Of a stretch of 64,000 nucleotides of DNA, positions 8,419-18,086 are shown piece after piece. Each line of letters opens with the position of its first letter. The first letter of the stretch is position 1. The stretch spans positions 1,240,001 through 1,304,000 of the forward strand of contig NZ_CP131061.1 of NCBI RefSeq assembly GCF_032594355.1. The letters run 5' to 3'. The position numbers and the translations under genes were made by a program. The notes below the pieces were generated by a model, which was given only the letters and a program-made list of their open reading frames with translations, was not told the DNA's origin and ran no database searches. The DNA comes from Methanolapillus ohkumae (lineage in GTDB: Archaea; Halobacteriota; Methanosarcinia; Methanosarcinales; Methanosarcinaceae).

Positions 8419-9282
8419 ATGAGTAATAAATTAATGAGTGTATTTTGTGCATTCCTCATTGCGATAAGTTTTTCTATTCCTGTATTAGCAGAAGAGAAAA
8501 ATGGCAATGATTCTATAACTACAGTAACGTTTAATGAATATGACTATTACATCCATCTCTCAAAGCAAAGTGATAAATCTCTCGAATCAAATGGATTTTC
8601 CAAATTGGAAATACAAGAAATCCGAAATTTTGAGGATAAATTCCATGAGCATGTTGAATACATGAATCAATCTTATTCCGATGAACAACTTGTAGGACTA
8701 GGATACACGAAAGAGCAAATCCAACTCATCCGCAATTTTGATGGAAGTACAGAATCTAGCAAGGCAATAGCCGCCACAATGACCCTAAACATTTGGCTAA
8801 CAAATAAATCAACATCCGGATCAAATAGAACAGCGACAGTCAATTATAATTATTCATGGTCTGGAGAAACTACTGTAAGACTTAATGACACGTTTGGAGC
8901 CATTGTAGGTAATGGTTACACTGTAAGTCAATACCATTCAACATCCATCCAGTACTATGATCAAAATCGAATGACATGGAATACAGTGTCTTACTCACCA
9001 CAAAATGCTCCAAGCTCGCTGGGAAACAATGGTTATGTAAAATTTCCCGTGTTTATTTATAACACGGGAGTTGCAATGAAAGGAAATGGCTCCATGAACA
9101 TATACAAAAATACAATTGACATTTTCTCAGTTCCATATGGAGTGAGTTATGGTCATCAAGTGTATGCAGGAGGTTATTCAATTTCTGTTGGTTTAAATAT
9201 AGGAGGGGTTGGGTCAGTCGGTGTTTCTTACACGCCTTCATCTTCAGTAAATAACTATCAAGAAACCGGCGTTTTCACCTGA
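8419..9282 (+). CDS. Secreted protein of bacterial (Firmicutes-like) character
   Basis: 287 residues, ATG eight bases after GGAG. A clear signal peptide occupies residues 1-24 (MSNKLMSVFCAFLIAISFSIPVLAEE, cleavage after VLA). Two copies of a short helical motif follow: GFSKLEIQEIRNFED and GYTKEQIQLIRNFDG. The second half is Thr/Ser/Asn/Tyr-rich and likely all beta, ending in a Gly/Ser/Val-rich stretch. The paired motif resembles segments of secreted proteins of Gram-positive bacteria. Codon choice (many AAT, TCA, ATA, AGA) differs from the CCG/GGC/TCC-rich neighbours. Together with bordering hairpins this suggests horizontal acquisition. Function unknown; an extracellular or wall-associated role is inferred. 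Confidence 0.75.
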   Translation: MSNKLMSVFCAFLIAISFSIPVLAEEKNGNDSITTVTFNEYDYYIHLSKQSDKSLESNGFSKLEIQEIRNFEDKFHEHVEYMNQSYSDEQLVGLGYTKEQIQLIRNFDGSTESSKAIAATMTLNIWLTNKSTSGSNRTATVNYNYSWSGETTVRLNDTFGAIVGNGYTVSQYHSTSIQYYDQNRMTWNTVSYSPQNAPSSLGNNGYVKFPVFIYNTGVAMKGNGSMNIYKNTIDIFSVPYGVSYGHQVYAGGYSISVGLNIGGVGSVGVSYTPSSSVNNYQETGVFT

Positions 9283-9297
9283 TTGATTCATTTTGAT

Positions 9298-9333
9298 AAA
9301 TCTAATAAGGCAACTTATTAGATTTATTTTATT
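9298..9333 (+). terminator. Intrinsic-type terminator
   Basis: AAATCTAATAAG (9298-9309), GCAA tetraloop, CTTATTAGATTT (9314-9325): a perfect 12-bp stem followed by a T-rich tail. It separates the secreted-protein gene from the DUF805 gene and is of bacterial style. Confidence 0.8.
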
Positions 9334-9351
9334 ATTCATGGAGGGAAAGAT

Positions 9352-9777
9352 ATGGAACTTTTCAATTTTATTGCCGAAACTTACACTTATGAAGGACGAT
9401 TAAATCGGATGCCTTACATTCTTATGACAATTGGATTTTGGATACTTATAGCAATAAATACATTATTTTACATTTCCAGCATTTCATTTGTTGATAGCCA
9501 TGAATTTAATATTGGTGGCATTCTGATCTTGGTTTTCATCTTTGCTGATATGGTTATTATTCTTTTTATCACCGTTTTTATATTTTTTCAGACTATTCGA
9601 AGATTGCATGATATGAATCAATCGGGATGGCTTTGTTTAATCAAATTGCTTTATATCATACCCTTTCTGAATATAGTTGCTATTTTATTTGATATTATTC
9701 TGTTTATCTTTGATGGAACCGTTGGTCCAAATCAATATGGAGAAGACCCCAAAGGAAGAATTCCTGAATTCGATTAA
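9352..9777 (+). CDS. DUF805 family membrane protein
   Basis: 141 residues, ATG preceded by GGAGGG. DUF805 hallmarks are all present: EGRLNRMPYI at the N-terminus, RRLHDMNQSGWLCLI in the middle and a C-terminal GPNQYGEDP. Three to four hydrophobic segments span about residues 22-42, 55-85 and 100-125. DUF805 proteins are common in bacteria and scarce in archaea, so this is another sign that 8.3-9.8 kb was imported. Function unknown. A weak hairpin (AAGAACA/TGTTCTT) lies directly after the stop. Confidence 0.85.
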   Translation: MELFNFIAETYTYEGRLNRMPYILMTIGFWILIAINTLFYISSISFVDSHEFNIGGILILVFIFADMVIILFITVFIFFQTIRRLHDMNQSGWLCLIKLLYIIPFLNIVAILFDIILFIFDGTVGPNQYGEDPKGRIPEFD

Positions 9778-9924
9778 GAATAAGAACACCCATTGTTCTT
9801 TGACCAAAAATCAACATAGAATGATCAACATTTAATGTTTTTCAATGAACCTTGAAACTTAAAACTGCATATCGATTTTGAAAAAAATACTAAAAAACCA
9901 TTTCAAACATTTATTAAAATTCTT

Positions 9925-9989
9925 AGAAATCAACCATGATTTTTGTTGAAATCTTTTAAAAATGTGCTGCCATAACGCGCGCGCATACC
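9925..9989 (-). repeat. Dispersed 3' element, copy 1 (minus orientation)
   Basis: On the minus strand: ATGCGCGCGCGTTATGGC, then ATTTTTAAAA, then TTTCAACAAAAATCATGG and a T-rich tail. It begins 76 bases downstream of the stop of the minus-strand VWA gene (10065), in the sense of that gene. See the first finding for the family. Confidence 0.7.
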
Positions 9990-10064
9990 AAAAAAAAAGA
10001 AAACAGAATGTAAACAAAAAACTGAAAAAAATATGAAAAAAAGAAAACTGAAAAAAATAAAAAA

Positions 10065-12743
10065 TTACTTTTTCAGCTGCTCCCTTTTCTGCTTTAATGT
10101 GGATTTTAATTTGGAATAGCTGCTTAAAATGCCCGGCTCTTCCTTTCCTTCTTCCTTGTCGGTATAACTCCACCCGTGCGCCTTGAAATAGGTGGGTGGA
10201 ATACCATCGCCGCCTTCTTTTTCCGCTTTTTCATATTCATCATGGAGGCGGCGAAGCTCCTTGATTTCTCTCACGCGGCGGTAAACGATTTCCACAAGGA
10301 AAATAATCAACGCGAGCAACAGCAAATAAACGCTGAAATTAACCACTTCTTTGGTTTTGTAAGTCGTATCGTCCGTTACCGACTTGATGAAATATGCTTT
10401 TGCTTCCGCCGGCGTGTAAATGTCACCGCCGGTCGACTCAACCAGCCGTCTGAAATCCGGATTGACCCCGATTTCCTGATACTCAATCGGATAGTTAACC
10501 GAAATCGGATAGCCGGAAATATTGTAAAGGCCGGACTTGTTAAACATAAGTTCCGACGTATACACATTTTCCGATTCCATCGTCAGAATCAGCTTTTGAC
10601 CGCCCAGCGTCAGCACCGGAATTCCCGGATCATACATATTCACCCGAAGAACAGTCGGAAGACCCACCGATGTGTCCGGCGCGTCAATCACAATTCCGCT
10701 TTCCCGGTTCGGGTCACCCATCACCCAATTCACGGTCGACGCCACTAATTTCGAGCCGGGCGCCGTGTACAAATCCGATGCCCAATAATTGCCGCGACCG
10801 ACCCCATTGTCGGTGGTCAACGAAGCGACACGGCCAAGACCATACCGCCAAACCGTCAACACCGGCGCGCCATCCGACGCAATCACCAATTTGTCGGAAC
10901 CGGCTTTCGGCGTCACGCTGTTGTAACCCGAAACATTCGTCTCCGTCAAATTCACATTTTGAACAATAAAATGCTTGGGGTTGGAAATATACAAACTCGA
11001 TTCCGTCCGATTGGTATTGTTTTTCCCGGAATCACCCAACATTTCCTTAAAGTCCGGGTCCACCGGAAGACCCTTGTTTGACTGAATATAAACGCCTTTT
11101 TTACCGTAATCCGTCATCAATTTCTTCGCGTAAGGCGTGCCCGCCGAGTCCCGGAACTGGTCCGGACGAATCGAACCGCCCGTGTAAATATTGATGAATA
11201 AAATCGTTGCCCCGTAATCTTTCATTTTGTTGGTGGCCGCCAAAAGTTCCGCGTAAGAGTGACGTCCGACAACATTTCCATCCGACATGATAATAATGAG
11301 CGGCTGGCCGGACCGGTTGTCCAAAATTTCAACGGCATCCTCAAACGTATCCACCAAATCCGTATCACCGTCACCGGTTTTTAAGTTTTCGATTTGGTTT
11401 TTGAGTTCATCCGATTCCTTGGGGTTTCCGACATAATAAAATTCACCCGAAACCTCACGTTTTGGGTCGCCGATTGTTAAATAAGTGATATTGGCATCCT
11501 TGAAATATTCATTATCAATGATTTCAAAAGACGTCTTTTTGATATTCGACAACAACGTTTCATTGTTGGACGCAAAAGAGTTCCCACTATCGGAAACGTC
11601 AATAAAGAGCAAAACATCCTGAGTGCCTTCCCAATCCGACGGAACCGAAACCACCGGAAGTAATTTTTCAAACGACGTATTCAAATAGCTGTGCCCTTCC
11701 GGATAACCATAAGAACTCGTTCCGCCCACAACGACCAATCCACCGCCATTGGAAACATAATTTTTAAGCGACACCACTTGACTATCGGTAATGTTTCCGA
11801 TGTAGACATTATCCATGACAACCGTTTTCGTAGACGAAAGCGCCCGGTCCAGATCTGTAAACTGAGACAACGAGGTCACCACCGTCACATTGTAAAGCGT
11901 TCCGACCACTTGCGTCAACGACGCGTTGGCTTCCGACGTCACCACAATCACATTCGGCTTCTCAATCACATAAACAGATTTGGTGAAATTGTTGTTAATT
12001 TTATCCGAATCCGCCGCCGACGAAATGGAAACACGCAACGTGTGCGCGCCCAACGTTGAAAATTTGGTGGTAAATGTCGTTGTTTTTTCCGACCCGTTTA
12101 ATTTACCGCTTCCCCGTTCAATCAAAGAACCATCCGCATACACTTCATAATTATAACTGGCATTGGAATTTCCCGCCTGCCGGACCACAATTCCGAATTC
12201 CTGCTCGTTGCCGACAATGATGGACTTGTCCCCCGTCATTTCAACACTCATATCATTTTGAATCAAATCCGGAATGACCGCAGAAACCTGTGTGTTGGTC
12301 CCTTTGGAGAAATTAATGGCTTCCTCAAGGTCGGTGCCGTAATTGCTGTTGCCGTCGGAAACAAGCAATAATTTGTTTTTGCCGTCGGCATACTGAATAA
12401 TTTTTTCACCCAGCGCCGTGTAATTTCCGGTCAACGTGTCATATTGAACATCAATCGTTCCGGAGAAATATTCATACAAATCCTGACCGATCCCACTTTT
12501 GAAATACCGCATGCTTTCGGTGGTGTCCGAAATCAAAATCAATTCCGGGTTGTCATTTGTCTTTGTGACGGTCATCATCACCATCGGACTGGCCAGCGAC
12601 AAGACCAGCAAAGCCGCAATAATTCCACGCGTTGCAAACAATATTTTTTGTTTTCTCCCGGATGCTTTTTTGAAATACCGGACCGCCAGGAAAAGGACAG
12701 GGATCAAAAGAATCAAAATCCAGGGGTAGGCAAAACTCATCAT
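10065..12743 (-). CDS. VWA-domain membrane protein (BatB-like), glutamine-amidotransferase-like domain
   Basis: 892 residues. Two N-terminal membrane helices (about residues 5-22 and 36-56) precede a large outside-facing region. An SDTTESM stretch near residue 75 looks like a degenerate first VWA domain. A class-I-amidotransferase-like segment (VVVGGTSSYGYPEGHSYLN) follows near residue 340, then a true VWA domain with MIDAS motif DVSDSGNS and SDGNVVG. A last helix (FSVYLLLLALIIFLVEIVYR) anchors the C-terminus before a charged cytoplasmic tail. Last gene of the MoxR operon; its ATG overlaps the preceding stop by one base. Probable role: metal-dependent protein binding at the envelope with the MoxR chaperone-like ATPase. 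The partner is unknown. Confidence 0.85.
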   Translation of the reverse strand: MMSFAYPWILILLIPVLFLAVRYFKKASGRKQKILFATRGIIAALLVLSLASPMVMMTVTKTNDNPELILISDTTESMRYFKSGIGQDLYEYFSGTIDVQYDTLTGNYTALGEKIIQYADGKNKLLLVSDGNSNYGTDLEEAINFSKGTNTQVSAVIPDLIQNDMSVEMTGDKSIIVGNEQEFGIVVRQAGNSNASYNYEVYADGSLIERGSGKLNGSEKTTTFTTKFSTLGAHTLRVSISSAADSDKINNNFTKSVYVIEKPNVIVVTSEANASLTQVVGTLYNVTVVTSLSQFTDLDRALSSTKTVVMDNVYIGNITDSQVVSLKNYVSNGGGLVVVGGTSSYGYPEGHSYLNTSFEKLLPVVSVPSDWEGTQDVLLFIDVSDSGNSFASNNETLLSNIKKTSFEIIDNEYFKDANITYLTIGDPKREVSGEFYYVGNPKESDELKNQIENLKTGDGDTDLVDTFEDAVEILDNRSGQPLIIIMSDGNVVGRHSYAELLAATNKMKDYGATILFINIYTGGSIRPDQFRDSAGTPYAKKLMTDYGKKGVYIQSNKGLPVDPDFKEMLGDSGKNNTNRTESSLYISNPKHFIVQNVNLTETNVSGYNSVTPKAGSDKLVIASDGAPVLTVWRYGLGRVASLTTDNGVGRGNYWASDLYTAPGSKLVASTVNWVMGDPNRESGIVIDAPDTSVGLPTVLRVNMYDPGIPVLTLGGQKLILTMESENVYTSELMFNKSGLYNISGYPISVNYPIEYQEIGVNPDFRRLVESTGGDIYTPAEAKAYFIKSVTDDTTYKTKEVVNFSVYLLLLALIIFLVEIVYRRVREIKELRRLHDEYEKAEKEGGDGIPPTYFKAHGWSYTDKEEGKEEPGILSSYSKLKSTLKQKREQLKK

Positions 12744-14650
12744 TAAATATCCCCCCTCTTTTTCAACAAATAAAGTTCCAGCAAAATAAACAAGGACGCA
12801 AGAATCACAAAAATCACAAAAATTTCTTTTTTGACTTCAAAGAGCGTCGGAAGCTGTGTGCCTTCGTTTGCGCTTTCAACACCCGACAATTTTTGAAGAA
12901 GCGTATTGGATTCCTTATCGTTGTACATATTCACAGCAATTTTTTTGTTGTTGACAACATAAATTCCGGCCGTATCGAAAATAACCTTCGATGTCTGAAT
13001 TGTTCCGGCCGGTGTCACCACAGACGTTTCGTTTCCAAGCGCCAAAACGGTTCCCGCCGGCAAATTATATTCGGAAACATCTCCTGTTCCCGCAAAGAAT
13101 TCCGTCAGCCGAACCCAAAAAATGGGAAACTCTGGAAAACCGGCAAAGTTGTTCCATGCGTTTTCTCCGGCATGGTCATTGAGCCCGAAGAAGAAAACCG
13201 TTCCATTTCCATATGGTCCGTAAGCAATCACCGGAGAACCGTCCGGGGTGGCTACCAGATAAGAAGAATTGACCGTATCCCGAACTTCCGATTTCAGATA
13301 GGTCCGGACAAAAACATCCTCATAATTCATGTTATCCGTCAGTTTATTGGTGGAAAGAACATACAGCGGATAGCCGATCGGATCGGAATGAATGCCGGTA
13401 ATTTTCACCGGAAGCATTTTAGAGATGTCAATCGTTTGGCTTTTCGGATCCAAATATTCGCCGGCGACAAAAACCACATTTCCGCCATTTTGCGTATAGG
13501 TTGCAAGCGCGGATGCCTCCGCGGATGTTAAGGACCGGTTTCCAAGATCCACCACAACGAAATTATAATCTTGAGACAAAGCCGGAACCGTCGAGGAACT
13601 CGTCACCGCAAGTTCCGGAAGCAGCGAGAGCGCGATGTAGCCCGGAAGACTTTTTCCGGATTCAGCGTCAGAAACATAAAGTGCTTTGGCCGATTTAGAT
13701 TCGGGGAGGGAAATAAAAGCGCTGTTGTCGCCCGAGAGAGAATCATTGTTTTTAATTTTAATTTCAGTCGTTCCGCGACTGATTTGCGTAAATTCGAAAG
13801 ATGCGACATCGTTTGCGGGAACCGTCAGTGTCACTTCCGATGAATTTGTTTTTTGACCGTTGGACTGAGTCGTTAAAACTTCAACCGAGACACTCTTTGT
13901 TGTTTTACCATAATTTCGGACCATAAAGTGGTAATCATAACCGCCGCCCGACTTTTCTAAGTAGCCGTTAACAATCGCAATATTGTTGTCTGTCGGCGTT
14001 CCGTACGCCAGATAAGTAATGTTCAGGCCGCCACCGACAAGGTTTTTCGCAACCAGCGGATTCATTCCGTCCCAAGATGTAAAGTCGGAAAGAACAACAA
14101 TCGACCCGCCTTCGGACGACAAAAGATTTGCGGCTGACGCGACCGCCGACCCGATATCTACCGTTACGGATTTGGCTTCAGCGTCCCGAAGAACGTCTTT
14201 GGCTTTGGACGCGGTGACATTTTCCGCGAGAACGACCGGAATGGATTCGGCTGAAATAATCGTATTGGACCGGCTGAGATATTTCTCCGCATCTTTTTTT
14301 GCGTCATCAAAGCGGCCATTGGTTTGCATACTGCCGGACGCGTCTAAAATGATTACGGTATGCTCTTCGCTGTACGTGTCCATGGAGACGATAAACGGAC
14401 CGGCCGCCGCAAGCGCCAGCATAATCAAAACCAAGAGCTGAACCAAAAAGAGCGGGTCTTTGACCAATTTGGTGAGGGAAGAATAAATTTTGTCGCGCGA
14501 CTCTTCCACTTTCATCAAAAACATGACGGATGGAACGCTCATTTTAAACGGCTTGGGCAAAAGCATGTACAAAATGATGAGCGGAATGACCGATAAAAGA
14601 CCAATCAGCGCCCACGGATAAATAAACGGGAGGGATTCCAGCAGAGGCAT
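12743..14650 (-). CDS. VWA-domain membrane protein, BatA-like
   Basis: 635 residues. The N-terminus (YPWALIGLLSVIPLIILYMLLP) is a BatA-type membrane helix pair, the second near residues 67-88. The VWA domain starts around residue 97 with a canonical MIDAS DASGSM, followed by VVLSDFTSWDG. A long beta-rich region and a GGNVVFVAGEYLD amidotransferase-like segment come next. The C-terminus has one helix and ends KKRGDI. Translationally coupled to both neighbours (one base between genes upstream, one-base overlap downstream). Likely forms a membrane complex with the second VWA protein and MoxR. Confidence 0.87.
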   Translation of the reverse strand: MPLLESLPFIYPWALIGLLSVIPLIILYMLLPKPFKMSVPSVMFLMKVEESRDKIYSSLTKLVKDPLFLVQLLVLIMLALAAAGPFIVSMDTYSEEHTVIILDASGSMQTNGRFDDAKKDAEKYLSRSNTIISAESIPVVLAENVTASKAKDVLRDAEAKSVTVDIGSAVASAANLLSSEGGSIVVLSDFTSWDGMNPLVAKNLVGGGLNITYLAYGTPTDNNIAIVNGYLEKSGGGYDYHFMVRNYGKTTKSVSVEVLTTQSNGQKTNSSEVTLTVPANDVASFEFTQISRGTTEIKIKNNDSLSGDNSAFISLPESKSAKALYVSDAESGKSLPGYIALSLLPELAVTSSSTVPALSQDYNFVVVDLGNRSLTSAEASALATYTQNGGNVVFVAGEYLDPKSQTIDISKMLPVKITGIHSDPIGYPLYVLSTNKLTDNMNYEDVFVRTYLKSEVRDTVNSSYLVATPDGSPVIAYGPYGNGTVFFFGLNDHAGENAWNNFAGFPEFPIFWVRLTEFFAGTGDVSEYNLPAGTVLALGNETSVVTPAGTIQTSKVIFDTAGIYVVNNKKIAVNMYNDKESNTLLQKLSGVESANEGTQLPTLFEVKKEIFVIFVILASLFILLELYLLKKRGDI

Positions 14651-14651
14651 T

Positions 14652-15530
14652 TTAACCGCCTCTTTCCAGGGTTGTTAAGAAAGATTCCAGAATCGGAACG
14701 TCGGTCGTAAAGGAATAAAATTTCGCGCCGGATTTTTTGCAAATGTGGTCGATGTGCGCGATGTGGTCTTCCAGTTCTTTTTTATAATTTTTCCGGAAAG
14801 AGTCGCTCAAAAATGATTTCATTTGCATGCCGGTTTCCATATCATAAAATAAAGAATCACCCTTGACCGGCAAATGTTTTTCAAACGGGTCAAGGATTTG
14901 CACCAGCATTAAATCGTTTCCGGAGAATCGAAGAACGGTGGATTCGATATGGCGGATGTCTTCTAAAAAATCAGAAATTATGACAACAAGAGACCTGGAT
15001 TTGATGAGTTTTTCATATTTGTGGGTACAGATGTCGATATCGGTGACTCCGGACAGTTCTTGCCCGGCCAAATAGGAAATGGTCGACAGCAGATTTTTAA
15101 TTCCGCGCCGCGGCTGGTGAATATCAATGTTGTCGTTAAATGTAGAGATAGAATACTTATCGTTTTTGCGGGAAACCAGATACGCGACGCCAACTGCAAA
15201 CATTGCCGCATATTCGAATTTGGTCGTTCCTTGTGCGGGATAGTCCATGCTTTTGCTCGCGTCAAGCAATATGTGTGCGGTTAACGTTTTTTCTTCCTCA
15301 AACTGGCGGACGTAAAGTTTTTCGGTTCTGGAATAGACTTTCCAGTCGATGTCCTTCATTTCGTCGCCTTTGTAATATTCACGATATCCGACGGTATCGA
15401 TTCCTTTTCCAATTCGTGTGGACGGCCTGTTTCCGGCGTAAACGGTGGACACTCTTTTTCGAATGTACATGTTGTACCGGTCAAGTTGCCTTAAGAACTC
15501 AATATCGATTTTGTGTTTTTTATCCGCCAT
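14652..15530 (-). CDS. DUF58 domain protein
   Basis: 292 residues, soluble. The DUF58 core is clear: GIDTVGYREYYKGDEMKDID (DxR-Y-GD pattern), then DWKVYSRTEKLYVRQFEEE, then a VWA-like fold with DASKSM near residue 90. DUF58 proteins accompany MoxR ATPases across bacteria and archaea and are thought to serve as adaptors for the ATPase. Between moxR (68-base gap) and the batA-like gene (one-base gap). Confidence 0.9.
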   Translation of the reverse strand: MADKKHKIDIEFLRQLDRYNMYIRKRVSTVYAGNRPSTRIGKGIDTVGYREYYKGDEMKDIDWKVYSRTEKLYVRQFEEEKTLTAHILLDASKSMDYPAQGTTKFEYAAMFAVGVAYLVSRKNDKYSISTFNDNIDIHQPRRGIKNLLSTISYLAGQELSGVTDIDICTHKYEKLIKSRSLVVIISDFLEDIRHIESTVLRFSGNDLMLVQILDPFEKHLPVKGDSLFYDMETGMQMKSFLSDSFRKNYKKELEDHIAHIDHICKKSGAKFYSFTTDVPILESFLTTLERGG

Positions 15531-15598
15531 AGGGGTTCACTTGTGCCTGCGCCAATTCATTTTTCAAGTCCGGCCGGTTGTTTATTCCAATTCTGCGC

Positions 15599-16639
15599 TT
15601 ATTTCTTTAAGGAACCGATGAGAGATTTGATGGCGTCATCCGGTGTCATTCCGGACCGTTCTGATTCAAATGTCAAGATAATTCTGTGCCTTAAAACCGG
15701 ATACGCCATGGCGTAAATATCTTCTTCGCTGACAAAGTTTCGGCCGTTGATAAGCGCGCGGGCTTTGGCGGCTAAAATGAGGGCAATGGACGCGCGCGGG
15801 GACGCGCCGTATTCAATGAATTTGTCATCTCTTGTTTTCATGACCAATTGAATCGCCCTTTGTTTTAAGTCGTTGGAAATCGGAACTTCGCGGGTCAATT
15901 TTTGGAGGCTGAGAAGCGTGTCTTTTGTGATTCCGCGTTCGGTGGTCGGGTTGGAAAGCGATGTGTAGCGGTTGACGATTTCAAGCTCATCGTTAAAATC
16001 GGGATAGGGAACGAATATTTTGAGAAGGAAACGGTCCAATTGAGCTTCGGGAAGCGGATAAGTTCCTTCCTGTTCAATCGGGTTTTGGGTAGCGAGAACG
16101 AAAAACGGCCGTTCGAGCGGATGGGTGACACCGGCAACAGTGACTTGTTTTTCCTGCATGGCTTCCAAAAGAGCGGATTGGGTTTTGGGGGACGCGCGGT
16201 TGATTTCATCGGCCAAAACGATGTTGGAAAAAATCGGTCCTTTTTCAAAGCGGAAAACTTTGGAGCCGCCGTGTTCTTCGACGACGGTGGTTCCGGTGAT
16301 GTCGGCCGGCATTAAGTCCGGCGTACATTGAATCCGGTTAAAAGATAAGTCAATCACTTTTGAAATGGTGGAGATAGTTAATGTTTTTCCAAGACCGGGA
16401 TTGCTTTCCAAAAGCGCGTGTCCGTTACAAAGAATGGCAACCATGACTTGTTCAATGGTTTCGTTTTGCCCGACAATGACTTTTCCGATTTCATCAAAAA
16501 GCGTTTTAAAAACCCGTTGCGCGTTTTCATACGTTTTGGAAGACGGCACGTTTTCAATGTTGCCTTCCCGGGCAATGGGGTTTTCACGGAATTCCGATGA
16601 TAAGTTTTGTCTTTCGATGGCGCTGTTGTCCGTATTCAT
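15599..16639 (-). CDS. MoxR-family AAA+ ATPase
   Basis: 346 residues with a good GAGGAAA ribosome site. Walker A ESNPGLGKT near residues 84-92; Walker B VLADEINRAS; sensor motif ATQNPIEQEGTYPLPEAQLD. The first ~35 residues are a variable extension. MoxR ATPases are chaperone-like, acting on VWA-containing partners, consistent with the VWA genes downstream. Cytoplasmic. The Lys and both acidic residues needed for ATP binding and hydrolysis are present. Confidence 0.95.
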   Translation of the reverse strand: MNTDNSAIERQNLSSEFRENPIAREGNIENVPSSKTYENAQRVFKTLFDEIGKVIVGQNETIEQVMVAILCNGHALLESNPGLGKTLTISTISKVIDLSFNRIQCTPDLMPADITGTTVVEEHGGSKVFRFEKGPIFSNIVLADEINRASPKTQSALLEAMQEKQVTVAGVTHPLERPFFVLATQNPIEQEGTYPLPEAQLDRFLLKIFVPYPDFNDELEIVNRYTSLSNPTTERGITKDTLLSLQKLTREVPISNDLKQRAIQLVMKTRDDKFIEYGASPRASIALILAAKARALINGRNFVSEEDIYAMAYPVLRHRIILTFESERSGMTPDDAIKSLIGSLKK

Positions 16640-16779
16640 AACATTTCCTCGTGGTTTTTAAATCATGGTTGAAGATTCATGTAAATTTTGACAAATGAAT
16701 TGTAAAGGGCTTTTACGTTAATTTTTGACAGATGAATTTAAAAATTTATGTTAATTTAAATGAAAAAATTGAATTGCAA

Positions 16780-17691
16780 TCAGCTGGTTTCCGCTAATTT
16801 TTCAAAATAATCTTTGATTAAATCGGCATACCCTTCCGGCAGAGTGTCATAAAAGTGTGTGGAGCTGAGACTTTCCGGGGGATAATATTTGGATGGCTCA
16901 AAGGATTTGTTTTCGCTTTCGTTGAGCTGCTCGCCGGGACCAAATCCGGAACCGGGCGGTAAAGTCACGTCAATGTCAATGCCGGGATCTTCCGAAATCG
17001 GCGGCGTTCCGACCGGAACGGAAGAGGAGCTATCATTCACGGTTGTGTTGTTGTCCGGGTCGACGTCGGGGCGGTCCATTGAAATTCGGGGAATTCTTTT
17101 AGTGATTTCCGATGCCGGTTCAATCGGAGACGCAAAACCGGTGAAGAAAATGCCGAGAAGAAGAATTCCGACGACCGCAATCGCAATGGCGCCGGAGCGA
17201 ACTTTTTTCTTGTCACGGAGTTCCATTTTGGAAATGCCTTCGATGTCCTTTGAAACTTGCTGTTTGAGGTCAGCGGCAATGACGGTGTTGTCATCTAAAT
17301 TGTCATACGCCGTCCGAAGGCGGTCTTTGAGTTCCGGATGGAGGCGCTCCATAATGTCAAACGAGTTTTCGTCTTTGGGCGGCTTTGCGCCGAACCACTT
17401 ATAAATCCGGGAACGGTACCGCCGGTAGACTGTTAAACCAATAAATGTAATAAGAAGAGAAATCGCCAATAAAATAAACGTATCGTAACGGATGTGAAGG
17501 AGAGGAAGATCCGGAGACAATCCGACATACGGCTCCAGCGCCGGAATTAATTTAAATAAATCTCCGAGGTTTAAAAGAAGCATCAAGAGAAGCAAAAAAA
17601 GCGTAATGGATACAAAATCCAAAACCTTGTATAGCCTCTTGTTTTGACGAACACCGGATTCGTTTTCAAGAACAAATTTTTTGATATCCAA
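16780..17691 (-). CDS. Conserved membrane protein, first gene of MoxR operon
   Basis: 303 residues from a TTG with only a weak GAAGTGA ribosome site. Two membrane helices at about residues 27-47 and 70-90, a cytoplasmic Arg-rich and helical region (YRRYRSRIYKWFG; ERLHPELKDRLRTAYDN), a third helix around residues 165-185, then an Asp/Asn/Ser/Pro-rich linker (DRPDVDPDNNTT) and a C-terminal SLSSTHFYDTLPEGYADLIK motif. The HPELK.RLRTA motif and topology recall archaeal membrane proteins of MoxR operons. Probably the membrane scaffold of the complex (inference). I am unsure of the exact family. Confidence 0.75.
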   Translation of the reverse strand: MDIKKFVLENESGVRQNKRLYKVLDFVSITLFLLLLMLLLNLGDLFKLIPALEPYVGLSPDLPLLHIRYDTFILLAISLLITFIGLTVYRRYRSRIYKWFGAKPPKDENSFDIMERLHPELKDRLRTAYDNLDDNTVIAADLKQQVSKDIEGISKMELRDKKKVRSGAIAIAVVGILLLGIFFTGFASPIEPASEITKRIPRISMDRPDVDPDNNTTVNDSSSSVPVGTPPISEDPGIDIDVTLPPGSGFGPGEQLNESENKSFEPSKYYPPESLSSTHFYDTLPEGYADLIKDYFEKLAETS

Positions 17692-18086
17692 GGAAAATCA
17701 CTTCTTGTGACAGTTGTGTGAATTGCGAAAAAGTGATGCGTGAATAAAATAAACATTCAGCAACACTATTTTCAAGCCGCCCAAAGGGGCGGTTTGAGTG
17801 GCCGATTTCATATATTAATAATTAAATAAAATTAAATTTTTGAAATTAAATTCTAAAACTTTAGGGACGGTATAGTATATAATTATTGCTCACTCCTTAA
17901 GCGCGCCGTCGTTCACATATATTTTTATGCACATGTAATTTCACAAAAATGAAAGGATCAAAAAATAAAATATCTGCCGACACTTTTTGTTTTAAAAGAT
18001 TTGGCATGATCCATTCGTGATTTTTTAGTATCAAAATCTTTTAATTTTAAAGACGCGTTGGGAACAAAAAGATTTGAGTGAATTTT
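17692..18086. other. Divergent promoter region between MoxR operon and Trm56
   Basis: About 395 bases. A compact hairpin AAGCCGCCC-aaag-GGGCGGTTT lies at 17774-17794, in the likely leader of the minus-strand operon. TATA-like AT stretches lie near 17815-17830 (ATTAATAATTAAATAAA) and 17871-17884 (TATAGTATATAATT). A GCGCGCC run at 17900 is not a copy of the dispersed element. No coding frame seen. Confidence 0.55.

Noticed and set aside
17900..17930. GC-rich GCGCGCC run as a seventh copy of the dispersed element
   Set aside because: Lacks the TTATGGC core, the ATTTTTAAAA block and the A-rich block, and lies upstream, not downstream, of genes.
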